From the NCBI RefSeq assembly GCF_000331535.1, contig NZ_AMZN01000006.1:1-64000 (forward strand): a DNA stretch of 64,000 nt. The letters are read 5' to 3'. The translations under genes were made by a program, and so were the position numbers. The notes under the pieces were generated by a model. The model saw only the letters and a program-made list of their open reading frames with translations, was not told the DNA's origin and searched no databases. Source of the stretch: Fulvivirga imtechensis AK7. GTDB taxonomy: Bacteria; Bacteroidota; Bacteroidia; Cytophagales; Cyclobacteriaceae. The first letter of the stretch is position 1; the number at the start of each line of letters is the position of its first letter. Shown piece by piece: positions 1-8,102 of this stretch.

Positions 1-42
1 ACTGGAAACTCTAAACTGGAAACTCTAAACTGGAAACTCTAA
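1..42. repeat. Tandem repeat, 3 x 14 bp
   Basis: Three perfect head-to-tail copies of ACTGGAAACTCTAA fill the first 42 bases and run into a short AATTAAC duplication just before the stop codon of the EamA gene. The array may continue outside the window. Its core GGAAACTCTAA resembles the GGAAAACTCTAAG end of the dispersed structured repeat at 1021-1195. Confidence 0.9.
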
Positions 43-46
43 ACAA

Positions 47-1018
47 TTAACAATTAACAGCTTCATCCTCCATGGGAACATTTGAGGCACTGGTTTTCTG
101 CACTTGTGCACGCGTAATATTAACGAGTATGGCACTGCCCAAAATGATGGACATTCCAACTAACTGATTGGTATTGATGACCTCATCGGCAAGCAGCCAA
201 CCAAGAAAAACGGCTACCACGGGATTGATATAGGCATAGGTGCCTACCACAGCAGATGGTTTCTGCGTAAGCAACCAAGTATAGGCAATGAAAGCTATGA
301 TAGAGCCGGCAACGGACAAATATAACACGGCTGACCATGCCCTCCAGCTAATATGGGTAAAAGTGAAAGAGGTCAATTCACCCGCACTCACACTGATCAC
401 TGAACAGATAACCGAACCAATGATCAACTGCCAACCCAGGTTAAGATAAATTGACCCGGGCGCGGGGTTAGTCCTGTGATATAAGGTGCCGGCTACCCAG
501 CAAACAGAGCCCAGCAAAACCGCCAATGAGGCGATAAGCTCAAGGCGTACATTTTCGTTCATGGATGTGCCGCTGATAGTATCTTTAAAAAGCAAAAGTA
601 TACCTAAAAAACCCAGCACGACCCCGGCTATGATATAGGGATTTGAAAAATATGTCTTCCAGTTCGTTTTATCCATAATTACGAACCAGATGGGCAAGGT
701 GGCCACCAATACGGCCGCATAGCCCGATGCAATATATTGCTCAGACCATATCAATAGCCCCTGTCCCCCTGCCAGTACCACCAAAGCAAGTACGGCATTC
801 TTGACAAGAGCGGAGGCTGTTGGAAACTTTTCTCCCTTAAAAACACAATAACCTACCAATGGCAGTCCAGCAACAATAAATCGCACGGCAGCCATCAAAA
901 AAGGAGGGAAACCTTCCAATCCGATAACAATAGCCAGATATGTGGTGCCCCATATAAAATAAATAGCAGCAAAAGCTGCTATGGTTGCCAGCTTATAAGA
1001 TAATAATGATCGATCCAT
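47..1018 (-). CDS. EamA-family (DMT) inner-membrane transporter
   Basis: A 323-residue hydrophobic protein of the drug/metabolite transporter superfamily. It has the usual two EamA halves, roughly residues 12-150 and 165-305, about ten membrane segments in total. The N-terminal FIWGTTYLAI motif and the second-half motif with A-Y-T-W-L-L and Y-I-N-P-V-V-A-V-F-L-G-W are typical of the family. Length is normal and the start (MDRSLLSY) is the only reasonable one. Such permeases usually export amino acids or other small metabolites; the substrate cannot be read from sequence. It stands alone, with a structured repeat upstream and a 14-bp tandem repeat downstream. Confidence 0.88.
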   Translation of the reverse strand: MDRSLLSYKLATIAAFAAIYFIWGTTYLAIVIGLEGFPPFLMAAVRFIVAGLPLVGYCVFKGEKFPTASALVKNAVLALVVLAGGQGLLIWSEQYIASGYAAVLVATLPIWFVIMDKTNWKTYFSNPYIIAGVVLGFLGILLLFKDTISGTSMNENVRLELIASLAVLLGSVCWVAGTLYHRTNPAPGSIYLNLGWQLIIGSVICSVISVSAGELTSFTFTHISWRAWSAVLYLSVAGSIIAFIAYTWLLTQKPSAVVGTYAYINPVVAVFLGWLLADEVINTNQLVGMSIILGSAILVNITRAQVQKTSASNVPMEDEAVNC

Positions 1019-1020
1019 AA

Positions 1021-1195
1021 ATAGTGTCTATAGGAAAACTCTAAGTAGCTTTAAGAAAAACGCTTCCGCCAAAGGGCGGGACGAAGTGCCAAAAAAGCGG
1101 AGTCCCGTACAACAAAACTGTTGGGATGAGCATTTTTGGAACAAGCGTAACGCAGACACTCAGACATTGGCGTTTTTTCTTAGAGGCACTAAATA
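1021..1195. repeat. Structured dispersed repeat, copy 1
   Basis: A non-coding element with nested inverted repeats. The ends TAGTGTCT (from 1023) and GGCACTA (to 1192) are nearly complementary. Inside, AAGAAAAACGC (1053-1063) pairs with GCGTTTTTTCTT (1170-1181), CCGCC-AAAG-GGCGG (1066-1079) is a local hairpin, CCAAAAAAGC (1089-1098) pairs with GCATTTTTGG (1130-1139), and GCG-TAA-CGC follows at 1145-1153. Related copies lie at 48362-48516 and, degraded, near 63246-63384. The remaining 1196-1372 spacer shows no gene. Confidence 0.75.
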
Positions 1196-1372
1196 GTAAG
1201 TTTATAATTTTTGATCATCCAATGGATGATTCAGTATAAACGGATAACCCCAGATTTGGATGGGTTCAGATACGTGATATTTTTTAATCAGGTCGATTAA
1301 ATTATTTCATTATCCCGGAGTGATAACCACCGGATTAGGCTATGTTTATTGATGGAAGCGTATCGCATCGGG

Positions 1373-2905
1373 TTATTGCCAACTGAGTTCACGGGCTACA
1401 AAGTTCTCCCATTCAATAAATTGATCTTCTTTCATTACACGGGGCGTTTTTACCTGCCCTCCCTTTTTGTTCTTTATTGCATTCCAGTCATAAAATAATC
1501 CGGGAGGAATGATCTTGACGATCACATGTTTTAAAGCACGGCTTCGGGCATTTTCGTAGCTGTGGTTAATTTTTTTGAGGCTTTCATCAAGCAGCCTGAC
1601 GATTTTGTTTTCATCTACAGTGTCTTCGGAGCCAATATACCATTTGTGGGCGTAGTTATTTTCGGTGAGTATGGCTGAGACGGTAAATTCATTAATAGTC
1701 ATACCTAACTCATCTTCCAACTTCTGAATGGCCCAATTCATATTGTCTACCGAAAGTTTTGAGCCTACTACATTCAGGAAATGCTTTGTCCGGCCGGTAA
1801 TGATGATCTCGCTTTTCTTTCGATTGACAAACTTTACGGTATCCCCAATTAGATATCTCCAGGCTCCTGATACTGTTGAGATCAGCACTACATATTCCTC
1901 ATCTTGCCGTATTTCAGCCAGTGGCAATACCTCGGCACCAGGCTTTATTGCACCATTCTCATCGACATTCGCGGCATTGAAAGGTACAAATTCAAAATAG
2001 ATCCCGTTATCAGTGGCCAGTGCCATGGCATGGGTTTCCGGCCTCGACTGAAAGGCAAGGAAGCCCTCCGAAGCAAAGTAAGTGTCGATATAGATAAGCG
2101 GTCGTGCCAACAGTTTTTCCAGTCCTTTTTGATAAGGGCCAAAAGCTACCCCGCCAGTAGCATACACTTCCAGGTTGGGCCATATCTCGTGAATATTACG
2201 GATACCATTGTACTCAATAATCTTTTTGAGCATAAGTTCTATCCATGAGGGTATGCCAGATAGTGAGCCAACATCCCAATTCGGAGCCTCCAGGGCAATC
2301 CGTTGTATCCTTTCCTCCCAATTGTCTATCCTTAGAATTTCGTCTCCGGGTTTGCAATAGGTTTTAAACCAAAAGGGTATGTTGCTGGCGTTGATGCCGC
2401 TAATATCACCCTCTTTGAATATTCCATTCTCAATGAGATTGGTGCTGCTACACAGCATTAATATGTCTTTTTCAAAAAACTCAGGGGGCAGGTCAAAGTT
2501 GGCCAGGCAAGTCACTTGTTGTAAGCTGGTCTTACGTGTGGCTTGCAGCATATCTTCCGTTACCGGTATTTTTTTTCTTGCGAGATTTGTGGTGCCTGAG
2601 CTATAGGCCATATAGGTGGGTTTACCTGGCCAGGTAACGTCCGCTTCTCCAGCTACTGTTTTATGCCACCATTCCCTGTAGATCTTGTTATGATCATGAA
2701 CGGGTATAGCTTTTGAAAATGCTTTAGCTACATCAGGAGCCTGAAGAATGGTCGTGAAATTATATTTCCTCCCAAATTGGGTGTCTTTTGCTTTTTGTAG
2801 CAGATCAAGTAGCACTCTTTCCTGACAAAGCACAGCCGGATCATCTGCAGATAACCGATCCTTTAGTTCGATAGCTGTCTTTATAATATTTCCAAGTACT
2901 GCCAT
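1373..2905 (-). CDS. GH3 family acyl-adenylating protein
   Basis: A 510-residue member of the GH3 (auxin-responsive promoter) family, ANL-like enzymes that adenylate carboxylates and in plants conjugate them to amino acids. The ATP-binding motif S-S-G-T-T follows MAY near residue 101, a Y-F-A-S-E-G-F motif lies in the middle, and the hinge motif TGRTKHFLNVVGSKLS is near residue 375. I chose the ATG at 2905 (MAVLGNIIKTAIELKD) because family members begin there; an in-frame ATG at 2953 would add 16 unconserved residues. The bacterial role is not established; substrates are probably aromatic or fatty carboxylates. No operon partner. Confidence 0.85.
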   Translation of the reverse strand: MAVLGNIIKTAIELKDRLSADDPAVLCQERVLLDLLQKAKDTQFGRKYNFTTILQAPDVAKAFSKAIPVHDHNKIYREWWHKTVAGEADVTWPGKPTYMAYSSGTTNLARKKIPVTEDMLQATRKTSLQQVTCLANFDLPPEFFEKDILMLCSSTNLIENGIFKEGDISGINASNIPFWFKTYCKPGDEILRIDNWEERIQRIALEAPNWDVGSLSGIPSWIELMLKKIIEYNGIRNIHEIWPNLEVYATGGVAFGPYQKGLEKLLARPLIYIDTYFASEGFLAFQSRPETHAMALATDNGIYFEFVPFNAANVDENGAIKPGAEVLPLAEIRQDEEYVVLISTVSGAWRYLIGDTVKFVNRKKSEIIITGRTKHFLNVVGSKLSVDNMNWAIQKLEDELGMTINEFTVSAILTENNYAHKWYIGSEDTVDENKIVRLLDESLKKINHSYENARSRALKHVIVKIIPPGLFYDWNAIKNKKGGQVKTPRVMKEDQFIEWENFVARELSWQ

Positions 2906-3083
2906 AGGTTTTATATAACATTTCATTATGACACTTGCTAAAATAGTACCCATTATGAAAGTAGGTTTTAAAACACAAGAAATCAGCAGATTCGGAAAGA
3001 GGGTGAGTTTTGTTCTACAATTGTGTGGTTGATGTGCAACTTATTCCTTTCCTTTATGGGCACTTTACAACAGACGAAAATCA

Positions 3084-4292
3084 ATGAATGTAGCTATAAT
3101 AGGCGGAGGAGCTGCAGGCTTTTTTGCCGCCTTGTCTTGCAGGGAGGCACATCCTGATGCCAACATTACCATCTACGAAAAGTCGGGTAAGCTGTTATCC
3201 AAGGTAAAGGTTTCAGGAGGAGGGCGTTGCAACGTGACACATGCCTGCTTCAGGATCTCTGAGTTAGTTAAATTCTATCCCAGGGGATCAAAACAGTTAA
3301 AGAAAGCCTTTGGCCAGTTCGATACCAACAACACAGTGCAATGGTTCGAAGGAAGAGGAGTGAAGCTCAAATCGGAACCCGACAATAGAATGTTCCCCGT
3401 TACCGACAACTCACAAACGGTTATTGATTGCCTGATGCGAGAGGCAAAGCGGGCCGATGTTCATATAACTATGCACTGTCCGGTAATCGGAATAGCTAAA
3501 GAGGCATCCGGGTTTTTATTGAAAACCAAAGAGGCAACCTTTGAGGTCGACAAGGTAATAGTGACTACTGGTGGTAGTCCCAAGCAAGAGGGCTTTGACT
3601 GGCTCAGGGAGCTTGGGCATGTTATCGAACCACCAGTTCCTTCACTTTTTACATTTAATATGCCAAATGAGCCCATTAAAAAGCTTATGGGGCTTTCAGT
3701 GCCCTACGTAGCAGTCAGGGTGCAAGGCACCAGGCTAAATGCGGAGGGGCCGTTATTGATCACCCACTGGGGTATGAGTGGTCCTGCTATTCTTAAGCTT
3801 TCAGCCTTTGGCGCCAGGGTTTTACACGAGCTTAATTATGAGTTTAATGTGCAGGTGAGTTGGGTAGGAGTGCTTTCAGAGAGGGAAGTGCAAGAACAGT
3901 TAGAGCAGCTTACTGCCTTTCATACCAAAAAAAAGGTGCTGAATCTCAATACATTCGGTTTGCCATCCCGGCTGTGGGGGTTTTTAATTCAAAAGATCGA
4001 CCTTAGAGAGGACATCACCTGGGGTGAACTGGGTAAGAAAGGACAAAACCGAATGGTGAATATTCTGACCAACGATATCTATAAAGTGCAGGGAAAAACA
4101 ACCTTTAAAGAAGAATTTGTGACATGCGGAGGCGTAGGTCTTCAGGATGTAGACTTTAATACAATGCAGAGCAGAAAAGTTGAAGGACTTTACTTTGCCG
4201 GTGAGGTACTGGACATAGATGGTGTAACCGGAGGCTTTAATTTCCAGGCAGCGTGGACTACTGGTTTTATTGCCGGAAAGCTGTTAGAGTAA
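3084..4292 (+). CDS. HI0933/YhiN-family flavoprotein
   Basis: A 402-residue FAD-dependent oxidoreductase of the HI0933 (BaiN/RdsA) family. The N-terminal dinucleotide fold GGGAAGFFAA (residues 7-16), the family signature SGGGRCNVTH around residue 45, and the C-terminal D-I-D-G-V-T-G-G-F-N-F-Q-A-A motif that closes over the flavin are all intact. Homologues are linked to reduction of bile-acid intermediates or to dihydro-intermediates of rRNA modification, but the substrate here is unknown. Full family length, cytoplasmic, single gene reading away from the GH3 gene. Confidence 0.9.
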   Translation: MNVAIIGGGAAGFFAALSCREAHPDANITIYEKSGKLLSKVKVSGGGRCNVTHACFRISELVKFYPRGSKQLKKAFGQFDTNNTVQWFEGRGVKLKSEPDNRMFPVTDNSQTVIDCLMREAKRADVHITMHCPVIGIAKEASGFLLKTKEATFEVDKVIVTTGGSPKQEGFDWLRELGHVIEPPVPSLFTFNMPNEPIKKLMGLSVPYVAVRVQGTRLNAEGPLLITHWGMSGPAILKLSAFGARVLHELNYEFNVQVSWVGVLSEREVQEQLEQLTAFHTKKKVLNLNTFGLPSRLWGFLIQKIDLREDITWGELGKKGQNRMVNILTNDIYKVQGKTTFKEEFVTCGGVGLQDVDFNTMQSRKVEGLYFAGEVLDIDGVTGGFNFQAAWTTGFIAGKLLE

Positions 4293-4538
4293 GGATCGAG
4301 CGGAAAAAAAACTGTAGACTACTTCAAAGAGTAAGGGGTCGCTCGTTTTCTTATAAGAGATTCCGGATATAGATCACCCATATTCGATTAATTTGACTCA
4401 CCAATCTGCACTTAGCTACACTTTCCCACCATTCAGCTAATAAAGTTGTAATTAGGTCTTGATTTTAATAAATCATGGTGTAGAAGTACCTGGGTACATC
4501 TGTTCTCAGGAGCTATTACCAACCTAAAACCAATTATT

Positions 4539-7500
4539 ATGATCAAATCACATTACCTAAAATTATCTTTTGGCAGCTATAAACTGCCATGGATGTTGGC
4601 GTTAGTCATATTGGCGAGCCTAAATACAGGAAGGGCTCAACAATATTCTGCTACCTGGACGCAGGGGCAAAGGCTGATGCCGGATTTTACAGGAACGCTA
4701 AAGGTTACCAACCACACGTCTTCAGCAGTAGAAGACTATCACGTTGAGTTTGAACTTGACGCGCACTATTTACAGGTAACAAGTTATTCCGGTACTGTCA
4801 CGAGTCTGGGAAATAACAGATATAAATGGGAGCCACCCTCCTGGGGCGGGGGTACGTCATTGGGAGCCAATGCATCTGTTGATATCTCGGTAAATGCGAA
4901 ATATGCCGGTATTTCGATACCACCTTTCAATGCTACTATTCAAGGGGCAAACATTTCCGCTACCGGCTTTGAGGTGGAGAACCTGAGTCCCCTTTTTCCT
5001 TCTCCCTGCGGACAACCACAGTGTGACCCGGCACCGGGCTATGACCCATCAATGAAGGTCATAGCTTATTATATCTCATGGGGTGTCTATGGGCGTAACT
5101 TTCATGTGCAGAACCTGAGGGCAGATAAAATGACGCACATCAATTTTGCTTTTGCTAACATCAATCCCTCTACCTATCGAATCGTGGTTGGAGATGAGTT
5201 TGCTGACCTTCAAAAAGAAGGCGGAAGCTTCGATAAGCTGTATCAACTAAAACAGTATTATCCTCACCTGAAAACGCTCATATCAGTAGGTGGCTGGACC
5301 TGGTCGACACATTTCTATGAAGCTGCGGCTACGGCCGCCAACAGACAGGCTTTTGCAGAGTCGGTGCGCGAGTTTCTCGTGAAGTACAAGTTTGATGGGG
5401 TGGACCTAGATTGGGAGTATCCCGGTGGGGGTGGCAATGATACCGGGAAAGGAGGCCCGGAGGATGGCGCCAACTATACCAGGCTCGTACAGGCAATAAG
5501 AGCGGAACTCGATGCACAGGAAGCGATCGATGGTAAACAATACCTGATCACCGCAGCCGTAGGAGCCGGCACTTCCAAGATCAACGCCATGGATGTTCAG
5601 GGCTTTTTTGCAGCGGTAGACTGGGCAAACATCATGACCTATGATATGAATGGAGCGTGGGCCAACTACACCGGGCATCATGCTCCTTTGTATAACAGTG
5701 CCGGAGATGGCGTGGGCACACATCCGGATGGTAGCCCGGTTATTGATCCTAAATTCAATGTTCATTCTGCAATAAGCCACTACATGGCTGATGGCGCTCC
5801 TGCCAATAAGATCACTGTAGGGCTTCCAATCTATAGCAGGGAATGGCGAGATGTTGCTGCTGGTGATTCACACGGCTTATACCAACAATCATCAGCCTCG
5901 CAGCCACCTCCCGGCTCCTGGGATGAACCGGGTCAGCCTTCCGGAGTGCATGATTATAAAGACCTTGTAGCGAGCTATATTAATAAAAATGGCTATACCA
6001 GGTACTGGGATGACGTAGCCAGCGTGCCTTATTTGTACAATCCCAATCAGTTGGGGGGGCACTTCATTTCTTATGAAGATACGGAGTCACTGGGCCACAA
6101 GATCAGCTATATTCATCAGAACAACCTGGCGGGCGCCATGTACTGGGAAGGGACACAAGACGTGCCTTCCGGGCCCAATTCATTGATCGATAAGATCTAT
6201 AGTGATGTAATGGCGGGTGGGTGTTCTCCTAATTGCCCAAACGTTGATCCACAGGTGAGCATTGTAACACCTGCTAATGGTAGTACTTTTGTTGAAGGCA
6301 CTGACATTACCATTACAGCATCGGCTTCTGATCCTGATGGACATGTAGTGTTGGTGGAGTTTTACGGAGACGGCCAGAAGTTGGGAGAGGATAATTCGGC
6401 CCCATATTCATTTACGTGGTCCGGGGCTGCGGTTGGTGTGCATGAAATTGCTGCAATAGCTACAGACAATGATAATGCCTCGACTATTTCATCTGCCGTA
6501 ACCATTGAAGTGACGGAGCAAGGTTCCAATCAGCCACCCTCTGTTAGTATCACTGCTCCTGCTGATGGGACAGTTTTCACCACAGCCGATATTATCACCA
6601 TAACGGCAGAAGCTTCTGATGCTGATGGCTCCGTTTTAAAGGTGGAATTTTTTGAGGGAAATAATAAACTGGGCGAGAACTCTTCGGCACCATATACTTT
6701 TAACTGGAGCGGTGTAGTAACAGGTAGCTACTCTATTACTGCCAGAGCTACGGACAATGAGGGACTTATCACCACTTCCCCGGCCGTTCACATAACTGTT
6801 GAGCAGCCAGATACAGGTGGGTGTGACGGCTTACCTCAGTATGTAGCCGGCTCTTCCTATTCGCAGGATCAGGACGTTCAGAATATTGGTAATAAATACA
6901 ATTGCAATATTCCGGGATGGTGCTCTTCTTCCGCTGCCTGGGCTTACGAACCAGGAGTAGGGCAGCATTGGCAGGATGGATGGAGTCTGTTAGGCCCTTG
7001 TGGGGATGGCACTGGTAATGCCAGGCCTTCTGTTAGCATCAGCGCTCCTGCGAACAATGCTTCCTTCGATGAAGGTGAAAATATCTCCTTTTCCGCTTTA
7101 GCTTCCGACAGCGATGGTACCATTGCATTGGTGGAATATTTCCGTGGAACAACCAAAATAGGTGAGTCAGCCACAAGTCCGTATACCGTTACCTGGACAA
7201 ACGCTGCAGTGGGTACCTATTCTATCACCGCCAAGGCAACTGATGATCAAGGAGCTCAGGGTACCAGTAGCCCTATTTCCATTACTGTTAACTCGAACTC
7301 AACAGGTGGAGACTGCGAAGGAATAGCGGTGTGGTCGGCTTCAGCAATATATCACGGAGGGGATCAGGTTCAATTCAATGGCAATAAATACCAGGCTAAC
7401 TATTGGACACAAAATAATAACCCCGAAGAGTTCTCGGATCCTTATGAGCACTGGACGCTCGTAGGGCCTTGTAGCAGCGCTTCGGCCCGTTTGGGCCATC

Positions 7501-7790
7501 AGGCTCAGCATGTGCTGGAAAACATACCGGTTGATTTTGTTCTTCGGCAGAATTATCCCAACCCTTTCACAGAGAATACCACAATAGAGTTTTCTCTTCC
7601 TGAAAAACACCCGGTGTCACTGGTTATTTACAACAGTGTGGGTGAGGAGGTAATGCGAATAACTGATGGCAACCCAGAGCCCGGGAAGTATAGTTACGAA
7701 CTTAATACTACCAACTGGTCGAAAGGACTTTATTACTACCAATTGACCTATAAAGCGAACGTGACTACACTAAAAATGCGTAAGGAATAA
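4539..7790 (+). CDS. Secreted GH18 chitinase with CBM2, Ig-like, CBM5/12 and T9SS domains
   Basis: A 1083-residue extracellular chitinase. After a signal peptide ending near residue 33 comes a CBM2-like domain (about 34-125), then a GH18 catalytic domain (about 165-565) with DGVDLDWE at 286-293, catalytic Glu293, and the substrate-binding M-T-Y-D-M-N at 366-371. Next are two Ig-like domains (about 567-755), a CBM5/12 chitin-binding module (about 760-825), a third Ig-like domain, a second CBM5/12 module (about 925-980) and a T9SS type A sorting domain from about residue 995 (Q-N-Y-P-N-P-F motif). It should cleave chitin at or outside the cell surface. The next gene encodes a second chitinase built from the same accessory modules. 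Confidence 0.95.
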   Translation: MIKSHYLKLSFGSYKLPWMLALVILASLNTGRAQQYSATWTQGQRLMPDFTGTLKVTNHTSSAVEDYHVEFELDAHYLQVTSYSGTVTSLGNNRYKWEPPSWGGGTSLGANASVDISVNAKYAGISIPPFNATIQGANISATGFEVENLSPLFPSPCGQPQCDPAPGYDPSMKVIAYYISWGVYGRNFHVQNLRADKMTHINFAFANINPSTYRIVVGDEFADLQKEGGSFDKLYQLKQYYPHLKTLISVGGWTWSTHFYEAAATAANRQAFAESVREFLVKYKFDGVDLDWEYPGGGGNDTGKGGPEDGANYTRLVQAIRAELDAQEAIDGKQYLITAAVGAGTSKINAMDVQGFFAAVDWANIMTYDMNGAWANYTGHHAPLYNSAGDGVGTHPDGSPVIDPKFNVHSAISHYMADGAPANKITVGLPIYSREWRDVAAGDSHGLYQQSSASQPPPGSWDEPGQPSGVHDYKDLVASYINKNGYTRYWDDVASVPYLYNPNQLGGHFISYEDTESLGHKISYIHQNNLAGAMYWEGTQDVPSGPNSLIDKIYSDVMAGGCSPNCPNVDPQVSIVTPANGSTFVEGTDITITASASDPDGHVVLVEFYGDGQKLGEDNSAPYSFTWSGAAVGVHEIAAIATDNDNASTISSAVTIEVTEQGSNQPPSVSITAPADGTVFTTADIITITAEASDADGSVLKVEFFEGNNKLGENSSAPYTFNWSGVVTGSYSITARATDNEGLITTSPAVHITVEQPDTGGCDGLPQYVAGSSYSQDQDVQNIGNKYNCNIPGWCSSSAAWAYEPGVGQHWQDGWSLLGPCGDGTGNARPSVSISAPANNASFDEGENISFSALASDSDGTIALVEYFRGTTKIGESATSPYTVTWTNAAVGTYSITAKATDDQGAQGTSSPISITVNSNSTGGDCEGIAVWSASAIYHGGDQVQFNGNKYQANYWTQNNNPEEFSDPYEHWTLVGPCSSASARLGHQAQHVLENIPVDFVLRQNYPNPFTENTTIEFSLPEKHPVSLVIYNSVGEEVMRITDGNPEPGKYSYELNTTNWSKGLYYYQLTYKANVTTLKMRKE

Positions 7791-7799
7791 CCTTAATTC

Positions 7800-7831
7800 A
7801 AGTTGCCACTGCGCCTGGTCGGTGGCAACTT
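7800..7831 (+). terminator. Hairpin terminator after chitinase 1
   Basis: A perfect 10-bp stem, AAGTTGCCAC / GTGGCAACTT, with a 12-nt loop starts 9 bases after the chitinase stop codon and is followed by the T-rich stretch TCTGCCTTTT. Confidence 0.7.
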
Positions 7832-7902
7832 CTGCCTTTTCAAAACCAGTAAAATGAATAGCCGGCTGTAGGCAAAAGGGACGGAAATCCGAAGACCAAG
7901 GC

Positions 7903-7947
7903 TCTCATCGAAGGAGTGTCTTATCAAAGCAGATCTCATCCGATGAA
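7903..7947. repeat. Palindromic spacer element, copy 1
   Basis: The right arm CTCATCCGATGAA (7935-7947) is present unchanged, and the left arm is a three-mismatch version of its complement. The loop carries TGTCTT..CAAAG. The inverted counterpart is at 13625-13668. Flanking text (GGCAAAA..GTGTGG..GTAATAG, 7983-8025) also recurs near 13550. No gene is visible in the 7832-8102 spacer. Confidence 0.65.
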
Positions 7948-8067
7948 TGACAAGAGGAAATTTGAAAAAGTTGACAGTTGGCAAAAGCAGTAGGCAAAAA
8001 AGTGTGTGGCGAGTAATAGTCGAGGTCTTCAGTGATATATTTTGGACTCCCGGCTTTGGTCTATTTA

Positions 8068-8098
8068 CTCAATACTAATATCTCAATACTAAATATAT
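8068..8098 (+). promoter_or_regulatory. 31-bp leader shared with the gene at 55476
   Basis: A 31-base sequence that starts CTCAATACTAATAT, repeats as CTCAATACTAAATATAT, and ends 4 bases before the ATG at 8103. It occurs identically, in the same position relative to a start codon, on the minus strand at 55481-55511. Either a shared promoter/leader or a repeated spacer motif. Confidence 0.55.
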
Positions 8099-8102
8099 GC
8101 AC

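Noticed and set aside
1-42. CRISPR array
   Set aside because: The repeats are contiguous with no spacers and there are no cas genes in the window.
1728-2606. Open frames on the plus strand within the GH3 gene
   Set aside because: They mirror the coding pattern of the GH3 gene on the other strand and encode no recognisable domain.
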